Below are positions 36,643 to 49,868 of a stretch of 64,000 nucleotides of DNA, piece by piece. The position numbers were made by a program, and so were the translations under genes. Below the pieces are notes generated by a model. That model was not told the origin of the DNA, searched no databases, and saw only the letters and a program-made list of their open reading frames with translations. This stretch comes from Petunia secreta (lineage: Eukaryota; Streptophyta; Magnoliopsida; Solanales; Solanaceae), in the NCBI GenBank assembly GCA_029990175.1, contig JARKIP010000017.1, positions 26,399,001 to 26,463,000 of the forward strand, read 5' to 3'. The first letter of the stretch is position 1. Every line of letters starts with the position of its first letter.

Positions 36643-39600
36643 GGACAGGATAAAGTTACCATTGGGTGTGGTGGGTGCACCCAATCCCCCTGCCCCAAGT
36701 CCACCGAACATGTTCATCAGCATTTCCATTCCCGGGTTGTCAAATGCTGCAATAATCAAAACCACCTAGTGATATGAGTTAAATTAACCAATTATAAACA
36801 CAAAATTATCATTGTATTTGTCCAACCTTAGTAGTACTGGTATTTCAACAAGTCAAAAAATAGGCAATATAGTTTCCTACATCGTTTCTATCAGCATTAC
36901 GAATTGCTGTCGTTTTCAGCAAATTTAAAAATCGACCAATCAATCAACTATGCCTCAATCTCAAGTTAGTTGGATTTGGCCATATGAACCGTTCATCTAT
37001 TCATACTTAGTTCTCTTCAGGTCCATTCTATTCAGTACTAGAAAAATACAATCTATTGAGGAACATTAGAGATTCCCTACTTACAAAAGAGGGGAAACAT
37101 CAGAAATTCTCTAACAAGAAGAAATATTACTAACAGCCACTTGACTTAAGGTAAGTTTAACAATGACTAATCCATAATTGCAACTACTCCCTCCGTCCCA
37201 ATTTGTTTGTCGTAGTTTGACTTGGCACAAAGTTTAATAAAGGAAGACTTTTGAAACTTGTGGTCTAAAATAAGTTATGGATATTTGTGTGGCTATAAAT
37301 GAGTCAAAAAGTAACTTTAGAGTTGAATTATTGTCAAATTTAGAAATATGACAATCTTTTTGGGACAGACAAATAAGGAAAGTATGACAAACAAAGTGGG
37401 ACAGAAGGAGTATTTTTTTTTTTTCCCTTTTTTAGAACGAAAGCAGAAATGATTTCAACTAGCTGGCATTGCATATATGGATTCTTTCTTATCAGGTTCT
37501 GCTATTTACTAAATATAAGTATAACCAATATTGTAGATCTATAAGGAAACCCGAGTCAGTTCAGTGTCATCCCTGTCTTACCTCCCTGTTCTCTGTCATC
37601 CCAGTAAGAATTTAATCCATATGTGATGTAATAAAACAAAGACGTAGGTGTCTCAGTTCCCTAAACAAAAGTTGGCTCAATGTGACCATTCATGAAATAT
37701 ATGGTGCAAATGGTGTGCATCACAAAAAGGTCTGTAGTGTTCCTAGCAGATTACTTTTGTGTCAAAAACACTAGTGTTGAAAGTTGAAACAAAGCTTGGG
37801 AAAGGTTCTTTTAAGAAAATTAATTTGCTCCATGATAACATTATCAAAATAAAACCATCTCCATCCCAGCCTAATTCAGAACGACTTAAACGTATGTAGC
37901 AGTAATGAGGAGATCAAATTAGGAGAAATGGAGACTAAAATTTCACCTGATTGGCCAGCAACTTGACCCTGTTCTCTGCAAGTGGGATAGACACATTGTC
38001 AGAAACAGATAGGCATAATGCAGAAAATTACCCCACTCACAAGTTTACTTTAAATCTTCCTAATAGAAAGGTTTAGACTACTCTTTGGCAAGTGAAATAT
38101 GAGAATCTGTCAGGTGATAATTCATCTTCTTTGATGAGTGTGAACAAGCAAATGGTGAGTAATAATGAGAATCCGGGGAGATATGCATCATATCAGAACA
38201 ACCATGAATTGGGAGATTCTAAGGCAACTTCACAGATATGTCCAGACTTACTGGTTTGTTTGCGGTCGGCCAAGTTGAGATGATAACCCTTGCTGAAAAG
38301 TCATGAGTTGCTAAAAGGAAGGAGAATAATAGTCAAATTTTCAGAAGAATTATTTAGAAAAAGGAATAAAGGAAGAATATACCCAAAGTATTACACAATT
38401 ATCAAGCTCTATGCCCAGACGCATATCAAAAAGTTTCTTTTTGCACCCTTGGTGCCCCAAAAGGGCAAGATAATAACTTGTAAATTATAAAGATGGAAAA
38501 CATTCAATCCACAACATCTATCGTGATTGCCCAGTGAACATTTTTGATGAATCATGACATTTAACCAATAATATGAGAACTAACATAGATCGTGTTCAAG
38601 ATGAATAAAATAGATATAATAATATTCAATGAAACGAAAATGTAAAACCATTTTAATAATAACTAAAATCTGAAGTGCAGTTTCTATCATATCATCCTTG
38701 ACACTTGACACTAAAATCTGTGAAGTTTACTTTCAGTAATGAACGTTTTAAGGCACTTTCAGTAAATTAACATTTCCAGAGATTATAGATTAAATGGTAA
38801 GCAAATGCATTTAACTGAGTACTTCCAAGGGGTGGAATAGATCAAGAATTGTCCAGTAAAAGAAAAGAGTAGCAAATAGCCGATATCTAGTTTGGATTTT
38901 TCTGTTGCTCTCTTATAGCTTTATCCTTGTAGATGCCCACGTTTAGATTTAGTGCCTTTTCAATATGACACATTGATAAGAATGGTTACACTAAGGCTAC
39001 ATCAACATTTAAAACACATAGCGGCTGCATTCATAAATTCAAGTGGTAAGCATGTGACCCCATGTCGATCGCAAAAGCTCATTCAGATATATAGCCTTCT
39101 CGAAAGCTAATCTTGTATTTTGTATTTCCTTTCACATTATTTTGTATTGCCGCAATTCTACTATGTGTATTTGCAGTAGAACTTTTACCTTTTTGAGTTC
39201 TAACAGAACTTTTTCCTTAATGTATCCAACTTTCTGTATTTATAAAATCCATGCACCACATATACATTCCAGAGTCCAAACAAGAATTACATAAAGACGG
39301 CAAGCAGAAACGCTTTACCTGCATAGTCTCAGGAGATGTCAACTGACGAATAAATTCAGGGTTTTGCATCATTTCTCTAAGATGGGGATTGGAATCAAGC
39401 ATGCTTCTTAGCTGTGGGTTGAGCCCAGAAATCTAACAACCAGAACAAATGAGAAGGTTGACAAGAAATTTTCCACCAGAAGCAAAAACGAAAGTCAACG
39501 ATTGCATGCAAACAAATAATTAAATACCTGGTTCATGTACTGCGGATTTGAGAGGAGAGACTGCATCATCTGTGAGATAGCCGGATTCTGCATTAACTGA

Positions 39601-42600
39601 TTTAGAGAAGAGGCATCAGGCATGCCACCTAGCATTCCCTGCAAATCTGGCAAAGAACCCAACCCACCAAGAGGGGCTGCCCTAGTACCCGCTGCAGCAT
39701 TTGACCTAGAAGTGGTATTCATTTGGGCACCTCCAGCTGCAAAAGAGTTGAACAAGAAAACACCCTGCTTATCAAAAATAGTTGAAGAAGAAATAACAAT
39801 AAAATAAAGCAAGAAAACAAAGATTCAATCATATCAATATGAGACAATGCATAAATAAGACCTTAGCTTCTGATTAGCCAAAGGCTCCTAATTATAATTT
39901 AATTAGATTTTTCACATTAAAGATAATTATATTTTTAATAAATTCTGAGACGATTATACTAACTTTGAAATATCTTACGAACAACAGTGGCTGTATAAAG
40001 AAAGTTAAGCGTTGATATGTACCAAGTTCTGATCACAAATCCCACAGCTATGAGTTAACGGAAGCCTCAGCAGGGAAGATGCAAGAATGCATCTCAAGAA
40101 GAACAAACAGAAAAGAGATAGAGGTCGCTTTTAATTAGCAAAGAACCTGTGTTTATAGAATAGCAGATGAAGTAACAAGGCTTAAATCTACCAGCTAAAA
40201 CAGTTAGAGAACGCAAAACTGGTAGAAACTTACTGCCAGCTGATGCCCAAGGATTAGGAAGTGGATTAGTATTGGGAATGGGGGGATTAGCAGTTGCGTC
40301 AGAACCAGTAGCTGGAGAATCAGTTGACTGGTTTCTGCCTTGGCCCCCACCCTGCGCTCGTAAAAGAGCCGCGAATGGGTTTGAACCCGAATCATTTCTT
40401 GTATCTCCAGCCATGGTTGTTGCATTCAGAAATGGCTCTTGAACATTTTCGTACATGCGCCTTAGCATGTTGAATCCCTCAGGAGATGATTCAATATTGC
40501 TCATTGCCCTGTCGGTATTGCGCATCATTTCACGCATAAGTTCAGGGTTTCGTGCAGCCTCCATTGTCTGACGAAGAGTAGTAGGGTCATTGAGAACGTG
40601 AGCAAGCTCAGGATTACGATCCATGATCTCTCGCATTTGAGGATTGTTCATGATCATGTTGCGGATGATGTCGGGGTTATTCATTAAATTCTGAACAAGA
40701 GGTGTATTCATAATATCTCTCATCATATTGGGGTTTTGAGTCAGCTGCTGCTGGACCTGCTCAAAATCCGGAAGTCCAGCTCCTAACAAACCACCACCAC
40801 TTCCAAGTCCGGGGAAGAGTGGAGCTCCAACACCTGCTCCAGCAAATGGCCCACCTACATTTGGAGCAGCATCCCGGGGTGCATTCTGGATATTATTTGG
40901 ATTTCCAGCATTGGCTGCAGCAGAAGTAGTTGGGGCAAAACCTCGAACCAGATGAACTGTGTGATCTGCCTCTAGACCTGCTTGCCACAAAATTAAATTA
41001 GGATTTCTAAGATTATCACTCTGACAACTTGATAACACACAACATGCAAATAAGCGAGCAGATAAAAGACTTGTTTCGATCCATCCTGATAGCATAATAC
41101 TTTAAAACTCATTCATGGATTTAATGCAGTTATAGCTAACCAATTATGAATTGGATAAACTTGACTACAGACAATAGACGCTAATTACTGGGGGTGGGGT
41201 TGGGACCATCCATGCTGAACCTAAACTCCACAAAAAGTCTCATTCCACACTATTTCCACTGCATCTTTCCTATATACTTAAAATCCTGTTATTGACCTTC
41301 ACCTATTTCTTATCCCAAGACAAAAGCTGACATATTAGGGAAAATGATACTTTAACGAGAAAGACCTCCCGTTTATTAGAATGGAAATGATGGTACTTCC
41401 TAGTTTATTAACACCGTATTTATGCATTTTTCCGAACGCGAACATAGAGATTCAAATTTCCACTTCTAAATTAAGAAAGCATTAAAAGGTTGTTAAGGTA
41501 ATCCTACTAACCAAAGATGGAGCAAATGAGCTCACATCAAGTAATATTTCTCCATTCTAGGTGTCTCCGAGTTCCATATTAGTTTTCAAAACATTTACAG
41601 CATCCGCTAATATTCATAACGAGTTCTTTTCCAAAACAGCTTGAGAAACAGCTTCTTAATGCATTCTTTTTCACACTGAACGAATAATTAACATTCCTCC
41701 CCAAAGCCAGCTCTTCCTCACTATCCTTGCAACCATTGCGACCATTTAAAGAAATTCCAAAAACTGATACACCGTTAAGAATTTGAACAGTGAAATGCAT
41801 TTGCAAACAACACACATGCCCCCACAAAACGAAGCTTGTTAACGTCCGTACTTTTCAGATTTGTGTCACATTCAGTAGTTAAACCCAAAAAATCTAAACG
41901 TTTACACATTAACATCCACCCTATAACGTACAAGTTAGCTTTTTCTTATAAAAATGATGACGAATAAAGCAGAATACTTCGAGCATTTTGATCACCGAAT
42001 GTAACTAGTTTGCAATTGAGGTTATATTTGATTGTGTTTAAGTTACATATAAACCATTTGAGTGACAGAGTAATAACTTAAGCTCCAAATTTAAAGTTAT
42101 ATTCACCGTTTATGTAAATAATATTTTACACTATCAAGTCACCAAAAGGATATCTACAATTAAGCCTCCGCAGAATGTATTATTTTGTAATCTTGCAAAA
42201 AAGGCAGGTTGTCTTCTACAACAGGTATAGTTGATGTGACGATGTAAAAGTTCTTTACTCTGACAGTTCATCTAACTTAAGGAATTTTTTACATTATCAG
42301 GTCAAGTAGCTTCCATACAATGTCACATTTGTAATTTATAATCACAACGATAAGGCAGGTTACCTGGTACAACAACTAAAAGTGACCTTACGATGTACAA
42401 TTTCTTCACAATTATATAATTAAACTCCTAGTATAAGAATTTTTACACTATCAGGTCCTGTAAGCTTTCATAAAATGTAAGATTTGTAATTTGTTATCTC
42501 GAAAATAAGGCAAGTAACCTGTTACAACAAGTAACGTTATTTACCGCGACAGTGTATATAACTTAAACTCATTTCTAATCAAATCTAATCAGTAGCATTA

Positions 42601-42927
42601 AAATCAAAATTATAAATAATTCAGCAGAAAAAGGAATAAATAATTAATACCGTAGCTTCTTAGGATTTGATCATCTTTTAAGATCCGGCCTTTATAGATC
42701 AATCTCTGTTGCTCAGCAGGTATATCCGACGGCTGAGAAAGCACCGACTTAAATGATCCGACGGTTGAATCCAGGCTCACTTGTACGCTGAATTTTGAGC
42801 CGTTTGAACATCGGACGTTGATCGTAACTGTTGCGCCGCCGCCGTCGACGCCGTCGCCGGCGGCGGCGTTATTCTGTTCGGTGTCGGAGTCGTTGATCGG
42901 TGTTGTAGTTATATCACCTCCGCCCAT
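36400..42927 (-). CDS. DSK2: Ubiquilin / DSK2-type ubiquitin receptor, eight exons
   Basis: Exons on the minus strand: 42927-42651, 40977-40234, 39736-39528, 39432-39319, 38310-38252, 37975-37947, 36746-36660, 36548-36400. All borders are GT-AG and phases agree, giving 1668 nt, 555 residues plus TAG. Residues about 33-106 are the ubiquitin-like domain (FSVQVSLDSTVGSFKSVL, RLIYKGRILKDDQ). About 165-250 and 375-445 are STI1-type repeats rich in NP (LTQNPNMMRDIMNTPLVQNL; MQNPEFIRQL). About 510-555 is the UBA domain (LQEMGFFDTQENIRALIATA). Family role: carries ubiquitinated clients to the 26S proteasome, UBL binding the proteasome and UBA binding ubiquitin, in cytosol and nucleus. Length matches plant DSK2 proteins. 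The 59- and 29-nt exons are easily missed. Confidence 0.95.
36593..36638. repeat. (GA)n microsatellite in the last ubiquilin intron
   Basis: About 23 GA units in the short intron between the last two exons, 44 bp from the 3' splice site. Confidence 0.95.
37185..37412. mobile_element. Stowaway-like MITE in a ubiquilin intron
   Basis: About 228 bp, ends TACTCCCTCCGTCCCA and its complement ACAGAAGGAGTA, TA at both edges, with the internal GTTTGACTTGGCAC block shared with the MITE at 5537-5814. It lies in intron 6 and leaves the exons untouched. Confidence 0.85.
42095..42560. repeat. Three-copy tandem repeat of about 160 bp in ubiquilin intron 1
   Basis: Landmark TTTTACACTATCAAGTCACC and variants occur at 42123, 42288 and 42442, each followed by a TTGTAAT block and a CAGGTTACCTGTTACAACAA-like block. 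Related sequence lies at 63225-63480 and about 63680-63760. Confidence 0.65.
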
Positions 42928-43028
42928 ACTTCAGGGGAAGAGAGAGAAAGAGTGAATGAGAGAGAGTAAGGAGCTCAGTGTTTTTTTATTTGCTATATTG
43001 TAGCAATGGAGATTTAATAATAATTTTC

Positions 43029-43036
43029 CTTATATA
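43029..43036 (-). promoter_or_regulatory. TATA box of the ubiquilin gene
   Basis: CTATATAAGG on the minus strand, about 105 bp before the ATG at 42927; GA-rich leader between. The surrounding 120 bp recur at 56695-56850. Confidence 0.6.
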
Positions 43037-43039
43037 GTT

Positions 43040-43228
43040 TCAAATTTATTAAATGAACCAAAAAAAATATATGGCATTCAATCAGATTTCGGAAAAGGGC
43101 TGCACTCTTAACCGAAATTTTATTGTTGCTATTTCGAGTTCCTCTATCCAAAAACTATTGTGGGAGTTGGGACCACTTTGTAATTGTTTACTTGCTTCAA
43201 TTGATTAGTGTGCTAATTGCCTAAAATA
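43040..43228. other. Ubiquilin upstream region
   Basis: Short intergenic stretch between the gene and the copia element. Its first 100 bp resemble 56700-56850. Confidence 0.5.
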
Positions 43229-43571
43229 TTACAAAAGTGGAAGAACTCTTTCTTTTCTTCCTTTTACTTCTATTTCAACTTACAAATGATATGCCGTATT
43301 TATAGGCATAAGAAAAGAGAATGAAAACGACAACGTATTATCCCATAACATGTTGTTATCTCATAACTTGTTGTTGTTGTCTCATAACCTGTTGTTGTTG
43401 TCTCATAACCTGTTGTTGGGCAACCATATCATAACACTCCCCATTGGTTGCCCATGTAATACGCATTTCATACTGCCTTATTAAAAACCTTACCCGGAAA
43501 ACCCATTGGGACAAAATCTTGGTTAAGGAAAAAAAGTGTACAGTGCGTATTTTATTCCCCTGACAAAAACA

Positions 43572-45904
43572 TCACTTTATGTCTCGGAGACGACGCATTC
43601 CAATCTTGAAAATAAGTTTCTCGAATGTTGAGGTTGGCAATGACTTTGTGAACAGATCAGCCAAGTTGTCACATGAACGAATTTGTTGAACTTTTATTTC
43701 ACCATTCTTTTGAAGATCATGAGTGAAAAAGAATTTTGGTGAAATATGTTTCGTTCTGTCTCCTTTAATATATCCTTCTTTCAATTGTTCTATACATGCA
43801 GTATTATCTTCATATAATATTTTCGAAATCTCCATTTTCACTAATCCACATATTTGCTGAATATGTTGAGAAATTAATCTCAGCCAAACACATTCTCGGC
43901 TTGCTTCATGAATAGCTATTATTTCTGCATGATTTGAGGAAGTAGCAACTAGAGTTTGTTTCGTTGAACGCCATGATATAATTGTACCTCCACAGGTAAA
44001 TAAATAGCATATTTGAGACCGACCTTTATGTGGATCAGACAAATATCCTGCATCTGCATAACCAATTAGTGGCAAGTTGGATTCATTTGAATTAAACAAA
44101 CCCTTGTCAGTTGTTCCTCGGAGATATCTGAATAAATCTTTGATACCATTCCAGTGTCTTTGTGTTGGGGAAGAACTAAATCTTGCTAGTAAGTTTACAG
44201 AAAAAGCAATATCTGGTCGAGTATTATTAGGAAGGTACATTAATGCCCTAATTGCACTAAGATATAGTGTCTCAGCACCAAGAATCTTTTCATCATTTTC
44301 ATGAGGGCGAAATAGATCTTTATTTATGTCAAGCGATCTCACAACCATTGGAGTACTCAATGTATGAGATTTATCCATGTAAAATCTCTTTAAAATCTTT
44401 TCAATGTATGTTGATTGATGAATAAAAATTCCATTTGTCAAATGTTCAATTTAAAGACCAAAACAAAAATTTGTCTTTCCAAGATCTTTCATTTCAAATT
44501 CTTTCTTCAAATAATCTACTGCCTTTGGAATCTCTATGAGGGTTCCAATAATATTCAAGTCATCAACATACACAGCAATTATGACAAACTCAGATCCAGA
44601 TCCTTTTATAAAGACACAACGACAAACTGGATCATTTCTGTACCCTTCTTTCAGTAGGTACTTGCTAAGGCGGTTATACCACATGCGACCCGATTGTTTT
44701 AACCCGTATAAGGATTTCTGAAGTTTTATTGAACAAGTTTCTCGGGAACCGTTAAATGTTTCAGGCATTCTGAATCCTTCAGGGATTTTCATAAATATTT
44801 TATTGTCCAATGAGCCGTATAAATAGGATGTGACAACATCCATCAGACGCATATCAAGTTTTTCACGCACCGCCAGACTTATAAGATATCTGAAGGTAAT
44901 TGCATCCACCACAGGAGAGTATGTCTCCATATAATCAATTCCAGGTCTTTGCGGAAAACCTTGTGCCACAAATCGAGCTTTGTATCTAGCGACTTCATTT
45001 TTCTCATTTCGTTTTCGCACAAAAACCCATTTATATCCAACTTGCTTTACACCTTCAGGCGTTCGGATGATTGGTCCGAAAACTTCACGTTTATCAAGTG
45101 AAGTCAATTCTGCTTGAATTGCGTATTTCCACTTTGGCCAATTATTTCTCTGTCTACATTCACCGACAGATTTTTGTTCAAGATCCTCATCTTGTTGCAT
45201 AACCTCAATGGCAATATTATATGCAAAAGCATTATTTATAACAACATTATTTCGGTTCATCTTTTTCCCGTTACGACATAATTTATTGAGATATCTTGAT
45301 TTTCATCATTTTCAGGTACCTGAACCTCCTTTGAGGTATTATCAATCGTTATGTCTTGAGATGCTTCTTGAGCAACTACCTCCATGTCATGACCATCTTT
45401 TTCATTTGCTCCTTTTCTTTTTCGAGGATTTTTATCTTTGGAACCGAGAGGTCTACCACGCTTCAGGCGTGCCTTAGACTCATTTGCACAAATAGATTGT
45501 CCTATTGGGACATCAACTCGAATTGGAGCATTTGCAGCTGGTATATGAGATTTAGTAATCATTGGTAGGTCAGTGAATGCATCTGGCAGTCGATTTGCAA
45601 TATTTTGCAAATAGATTATCTTTTGAACTTCTAGTTCACATTGATTTGTACGAGGATCTAAATGAGATAATGATAATGCATTCCAGTCTATCTCCTTATC
45701 CAACTGCTTTTTCTCTCCCCCTAATGTTGGAAAAACTGATTCATCAAAATGGCAATCTGCAAATCTTGCAGTAAACAAATCTCCCGTCATGGGTTCAAGA
45801 TACTTAATGATAGAAGGAGATTCATAGCCAATATATATTCTCAACCTTCTTTGAGACCCATCTTTGTGTGTTGTGGTGGAGCAATTGGGACATATACCGC
45901 ACAT
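43572..45904 (-). pseudogene. Copia reverse transcriptase and RNase H
   Basis: 45904-45257 is the linker between integrase and RT. 45260-44451 has QAELTSLDKREVFGPIIRTP, YKARFVAQGFPQRPGIDYME and AVYVDDLNIIGT with YVDD intact. A TAA near 44451 separates it from 44441-43572, which contains the RT thumb and RNase H (ATSSNHAEIIAIHEASRECV, ILYEDNTACIEQLKEG, KHISPKFFFTHDLQKNGEI) and ends LADLFTKSLP. Only a few lesions separate these long stretches. Confidence 0.88.
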
Positions 45905-47077
45905 CCAAAATTTCTAAAATGGGAAATGTTTGGCTCCTGACCAAAAACCAATTGTAATGGGGAGGCTTTATGATAACTTGTTGGCCTGATGCACACAAGT
46001 GCTGCTGCATGCAAAATAGCATGTCCCCATACAGAAGTGGGAAGTTTTGTTCTCATAAGTAATGGTATAGCGATTAATTGGAGTCGTTTGATAAATGATT
46101 CTGCTAGACCATTTTGTGTATGAACATGAGCAACAGGATATTCCACTGTTATTCCAGTTGACATACAATAATCATTAAAGGCTTGAGATGTAAACTCACC
46201 AGCATTATCAAGACGAATTGTCTTAATTGCATAATCTGGAAACTATGCTCTTAATCTTATTATTTGAGCAAGCAATCTCGCAAATGCTAAGTTGCGAGTT
46301 GATAATAAACATACATGTTACCATCTTGTTGATACATCTATTAAAATCATATACTATCTAAATGGGCCACATGGTGGGTGAATAGGCCCACATATATCAC
46401 CTTGTATACGTCCCAGAATTGCAGGGAATTCAATCTCAACTTTAATTGCTGATGGTCTAATAATCAATTTGCCTTGAGAACATGCAGCACAAGAGAATTC
46501 CTTAAATTGAAGAATCTTCTGGTTCTTCAGTGAATGTCCATGTGAACTCTCAATTATTTTGCGCATCATATTAGAACCGGGATGGCCCAATCGGTTATGC
46601 CAAACAGTGAAATCATTTGGAATAGTAAAGTTCTTGTTTACTATGGCATGTGATTCAACCATGCTAATACTTGCGTAGTACAAGCCGGAAGAAAATGAGG
46701 GAAACTTTTTATGTACATATTTCTTATCCAACTTTATTGTAGTAATATAAAGATATTCAGTCTTTCCATCATTTAGTCTCAATATGATAGCCATTTTGGC
46801 GAATGTCTTTGTAACTTAGTAAGTTTCTTTGAGACCTACTACAATATAAGGCTTTATCAATAGCCAAATGTGTTCCTCCGGGTAATAATAAATTGGCTTT
46901 TCCGGAGCCTTCAATTAATTTTGTACTACCAGATATTGTATTAACATCGGCTTCTTTCATTATCAAATAAGAGAAATATCTCTTATCTCTTAAAATCGTG
47001 TGTGTTGTGACACTATCCAAAAGACATACGTCATCTTTATTGATCTTGGATCCAACTGAAGATTGGGAATTTTTCAT
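45841..47077 (-). pseudogene. Copia protease and integrase remnant
   Basis: 47077-46769 holds the protease part (DVCLLDSVTTHTILRDKRYF, in which the active-site DSG is DSV). 46794-46354 carries the integrase zinc-binding region (VWHNRLGHPGSNMM, CAACSQGK). The core around 46350-46170 is broken by stops. 46164-45841 has the integrase C-terminal part (AHVHTQNGLAESFIKRLQLI, with the catalytic glutamate in the AES motif). Confidence 0.8.
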
Positions 47078-47263
47078 AATTCTTCATAAAGAAATAAAAG
47101 AGTACATTATAAGAAATACGAAAGATCAACAACATAATAAGAAACTAGGCTAAGAATAAAGAGAACAACACATGATGATTTGTGGAAATTAAACACATGA
47201 AGTTTATACTAGGTGAAAATATGAAAAAAAACATAATTGCATCCCCAGTAAAATGATCATTCT

Positions 47264-48328
47264 TCAATTATTATCCTCAAAGAAGTCTTCAACTTCTAAA
47301 TGAGTCAAATTTTCGAGGCCTTCAGAATCATCATTTATATAGGCATTTGCCTTATTATCAGCATGGTTATTTTCAAGATCTATTTCATCATCATTATTGT
47401 GAAAGGTTAAGTTTGCCTCCACATTATTTTGTTTCTCTTTAAGAGAGACTTGATAAAGCTTGACAAAATATTCAGGCGTACGACAGAGACGTGTCCAATG
47501 ACCTTTCATGCCACATCGGTGACAATATTGGCACATAGAATACGCCCAGTCGCTTCTATTATCTTTAACCTTTGAAGGATTAATTTGAGAACCCTTATTG
47601 TTCTCATGTACTTTTATTCCAGGGTGACAATAATTGTATCGTCCCCTACTACATCCACGTCCACGACCATGGCCACGACCACGATAATTATTTAGTCTTC
47701 TTTCAGACTTATCATATGCTGCTACTACATTCGCTTCAAGGAATGGAGCAGATCCAGTAGGACGTGATTCATGATTATTCATCAACATGGTATTATTCTG
47801 CTCAGGCACAAGTAGGCATGTTATTAGTTCAAAATATTTCTTAAAATCTCTTTCACGATATTGTTGTTGCAATACCATATTTAAGGCACAAAAAGTGTAT
47901 AGAGTCTTTTTCAATATATTATCGTCACTAATTGGTTCTCCACATAATTTTAATTGTGAAGTTATTATGAAAACAACAGAATTATAGTCACTTACAGTTT
48001 TAAAATCTTGAAACCGTAAATGCATCCATTCATGACGAGCTTTTGATAATACCGTAAGTCTCAAGTGGTCATACCGTTCCTTCAAATTATTCCACAATTC
48101 AAGGGGATCTTTTACGGTTAAATATTCAATTTTTAACCCTTCATGAAGATGGTGACGAAGGAAAATCATGGCCTTCACTTTATCTTGATTAATTGATTCA
48201 TTGCCTTCAACAATAGTATTTCCAAGAACTTTTACATCTAAATAGATTTCAGCGCCAAGTACCTATGACATATAATTATTTTCGCTGATGTCCAGTGCCA
48301 CAAATTCAAGCTTTGACAAATTTGACAT
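47264..48328 (-). pseudogene. Copia gag (UBN2 type) with zinc knuckle
   Basis: Start ATG at 48328 (MSNLSKLEFVALDIS), with an in-frame TAG near 48270 where tryptophan is usual. The open part from 48178 gives 304 residues: UBN2 gag body (LWNNLKERYDHLRLTVLSKA), an RGRG-rich basic stretch, and a CHRCGMKGHWTRLC knuckle (C-x2-C-x4-H-x4-C) near 47500. The acidic C-terminus ends at 47264. Confidence 0.85.
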
Positions 48329-49206
48329 GGTGAAAACTATCAACAAAATTAATATGTTAGATATAAAAATAAGTGGATTAGATGCATAATCATAAAATAA
48401 AGTTGTAAAGTTAACAGAATATATTTCTTTACATGATAAACTAAATCTTGCTATTGGATAAAATTTCTAGATTTAGTATGCATGTTCTGCACTTCATGTA
48501 TTAAGGACCTTAATATATTTTATCCAAATATTATAACGATCTTATAACTTTAAGTTTATATAGGGTCAAATACTAATAGGAGTTAATTTTGAATTAATCT
48601 TGTATCCAGTGAACTAGGATACTTTTCTAAGTCTTGTCTGTAATTATGCAGAAATAATATTTTAACAATACAATGATTGTCTTAGAAATAGTGATAAAAG
48701 TGTTAAATCTTACATATACACAGACAAACATAGTTGAGTGGATTAAAAGGTTGACATGGTGTGAAGCTTCTCAACTGACTACTCATTTTCGCAAAACAAT
48801 TGGTAACCAATTATCACAAACAAAAATTGCAGAAAAATAACTACACACTAGAGGTGCCATGATAATTTCAAAAGAAACATACCAGAGTGTAGTATGAATT
48901 GGATATGGGTGAGAGAAAATTCGTGCGGATAACGTGTTATAAAACTAAAGTAATATAGCAAGGACAAAATATTAATAAGAGCTAATATGTAAAGAGAGTG
49001 ACAAAAGTGGAAGAACTCTTTCTTTTCTTCCTTTTACTTCTATTTCAACTTACAAATAATATGTCGTATTTATAGGCATAAGAAAAGAGAATGAAAACGA
49101 CAACGTTTTATCCCATAACATGTTGTCCCATAACATGTTGTTATCTCATAACTTCTTGTTGTTGTTGTTGTCTCATAACCTGTTGTTGGGCAACCATATC
49201 ATAACA

Positions 49207-49651
49207 GAAAACGCTTTGTATTCTAATGACTCTTACACGTTATGAATTTGAATTTGTCAGACTTCAAGTACATGCACCAAGACATCAATCAAAGTCATAG
49301 AGAGAAAAAGTAAGCTCAGTAGGAAGGAGCCAAATACGTGTTTTAGTAGCGGGAATGGAGAGGCAGTCTGTCCTGAATTGGAAAGAGGCTACGAGAAAGA
49401 GAGTGATCGGTTGACGACGATAAAGTCAAAATCGATGGGCTCAATCTGGCCAAAGTCCAATCCTCTAATGTGCCGGGTGTTTCGACTCCTAACTACCTTC
49501 TATTTCTTTCTTTTTACTGTCCCATTGTGGTGGCAACTTTCACCCAAATTTGCAAAACCCACCCAACCCGCCCAGAGTAAAACCAGATCTGACCCGCCCA
49601 AATCAAATATGGGTAATATGGGTTCAACCCATTTTCAACCCATAAATAAAA
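49207..49651. other. Short flank between copia and Mutator elements
   Basis: No gene supported. 49550-49640 is rich in ACCCGCCCA / ATATGGGT motifs like those at 55660-55805, suggesting the Mutator element entered an older hAT-like repeat. Confidence 0.45.
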
Positions 49652-49868
49652 CGGAAAAACATCTTATTTGCCCCTCTACTATGAACTATTAGTCACTCGT
49701 ACCCCCCGTTATACAATCCGTTCATAAACCCCCTACCTTTATCGAACTTAACGCATTTACCCCTAATTTTAACGCCCAGCCACGCTGGACCATTCCCCAC
49801 ATCAGAAATACACACATGGCTGCCACGTCGGATGCCATGTGTGTAATTAAACCCACTTCATCAATCCA
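49652..49868 (+). repeat. Left terminal inverted repeat of the MULE
   Basis: 217 bp, from CGGAAAAACATC to TCATCAATCCA; contains the palindrome-rich block CACATGGCTGCCACGTCGG. It likely holds transposase-binding and promoter sequences. Confidence 0.92.

Larger units (their letters stand above)
43229..49206 (-). mobile_element. Ty1/copia retrotransposon, minus strand
   Basis: Two LTRs of about 206-208 bp (43229-43436 and 49001-49206) begin on the minus strand with TGTTATGATATGGTTGCCCA. A polypurine tract AATGGGGAG lies next to the 3' LTR (about 43437-43446). Order on the minus strand is gag, protease, integrase, RT, RNase H. Several stops and shifts make it inactive. LTRs are similar but differ by repeat-length changes in a TTGTTG stretch. 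No clear 5-bp target duplication or standard tRNA-Met primer site was found; CACGTTATCCGCACG near 48925 may be a half-tRNA type site. Confidence 0.88.

Noticed and set aside
43229..49206. 5-bp target duplication of the minus-strand copia element
   Set aside because: The flanks (aaata before the left LTR, gaaaa after the right one) do not match convincingly.
49378..49692. 104-codon frame next to the MULE
   Set aside because: It runs through repeat DNA and across the left MULE boundary, so it cannot be a gene of either side.
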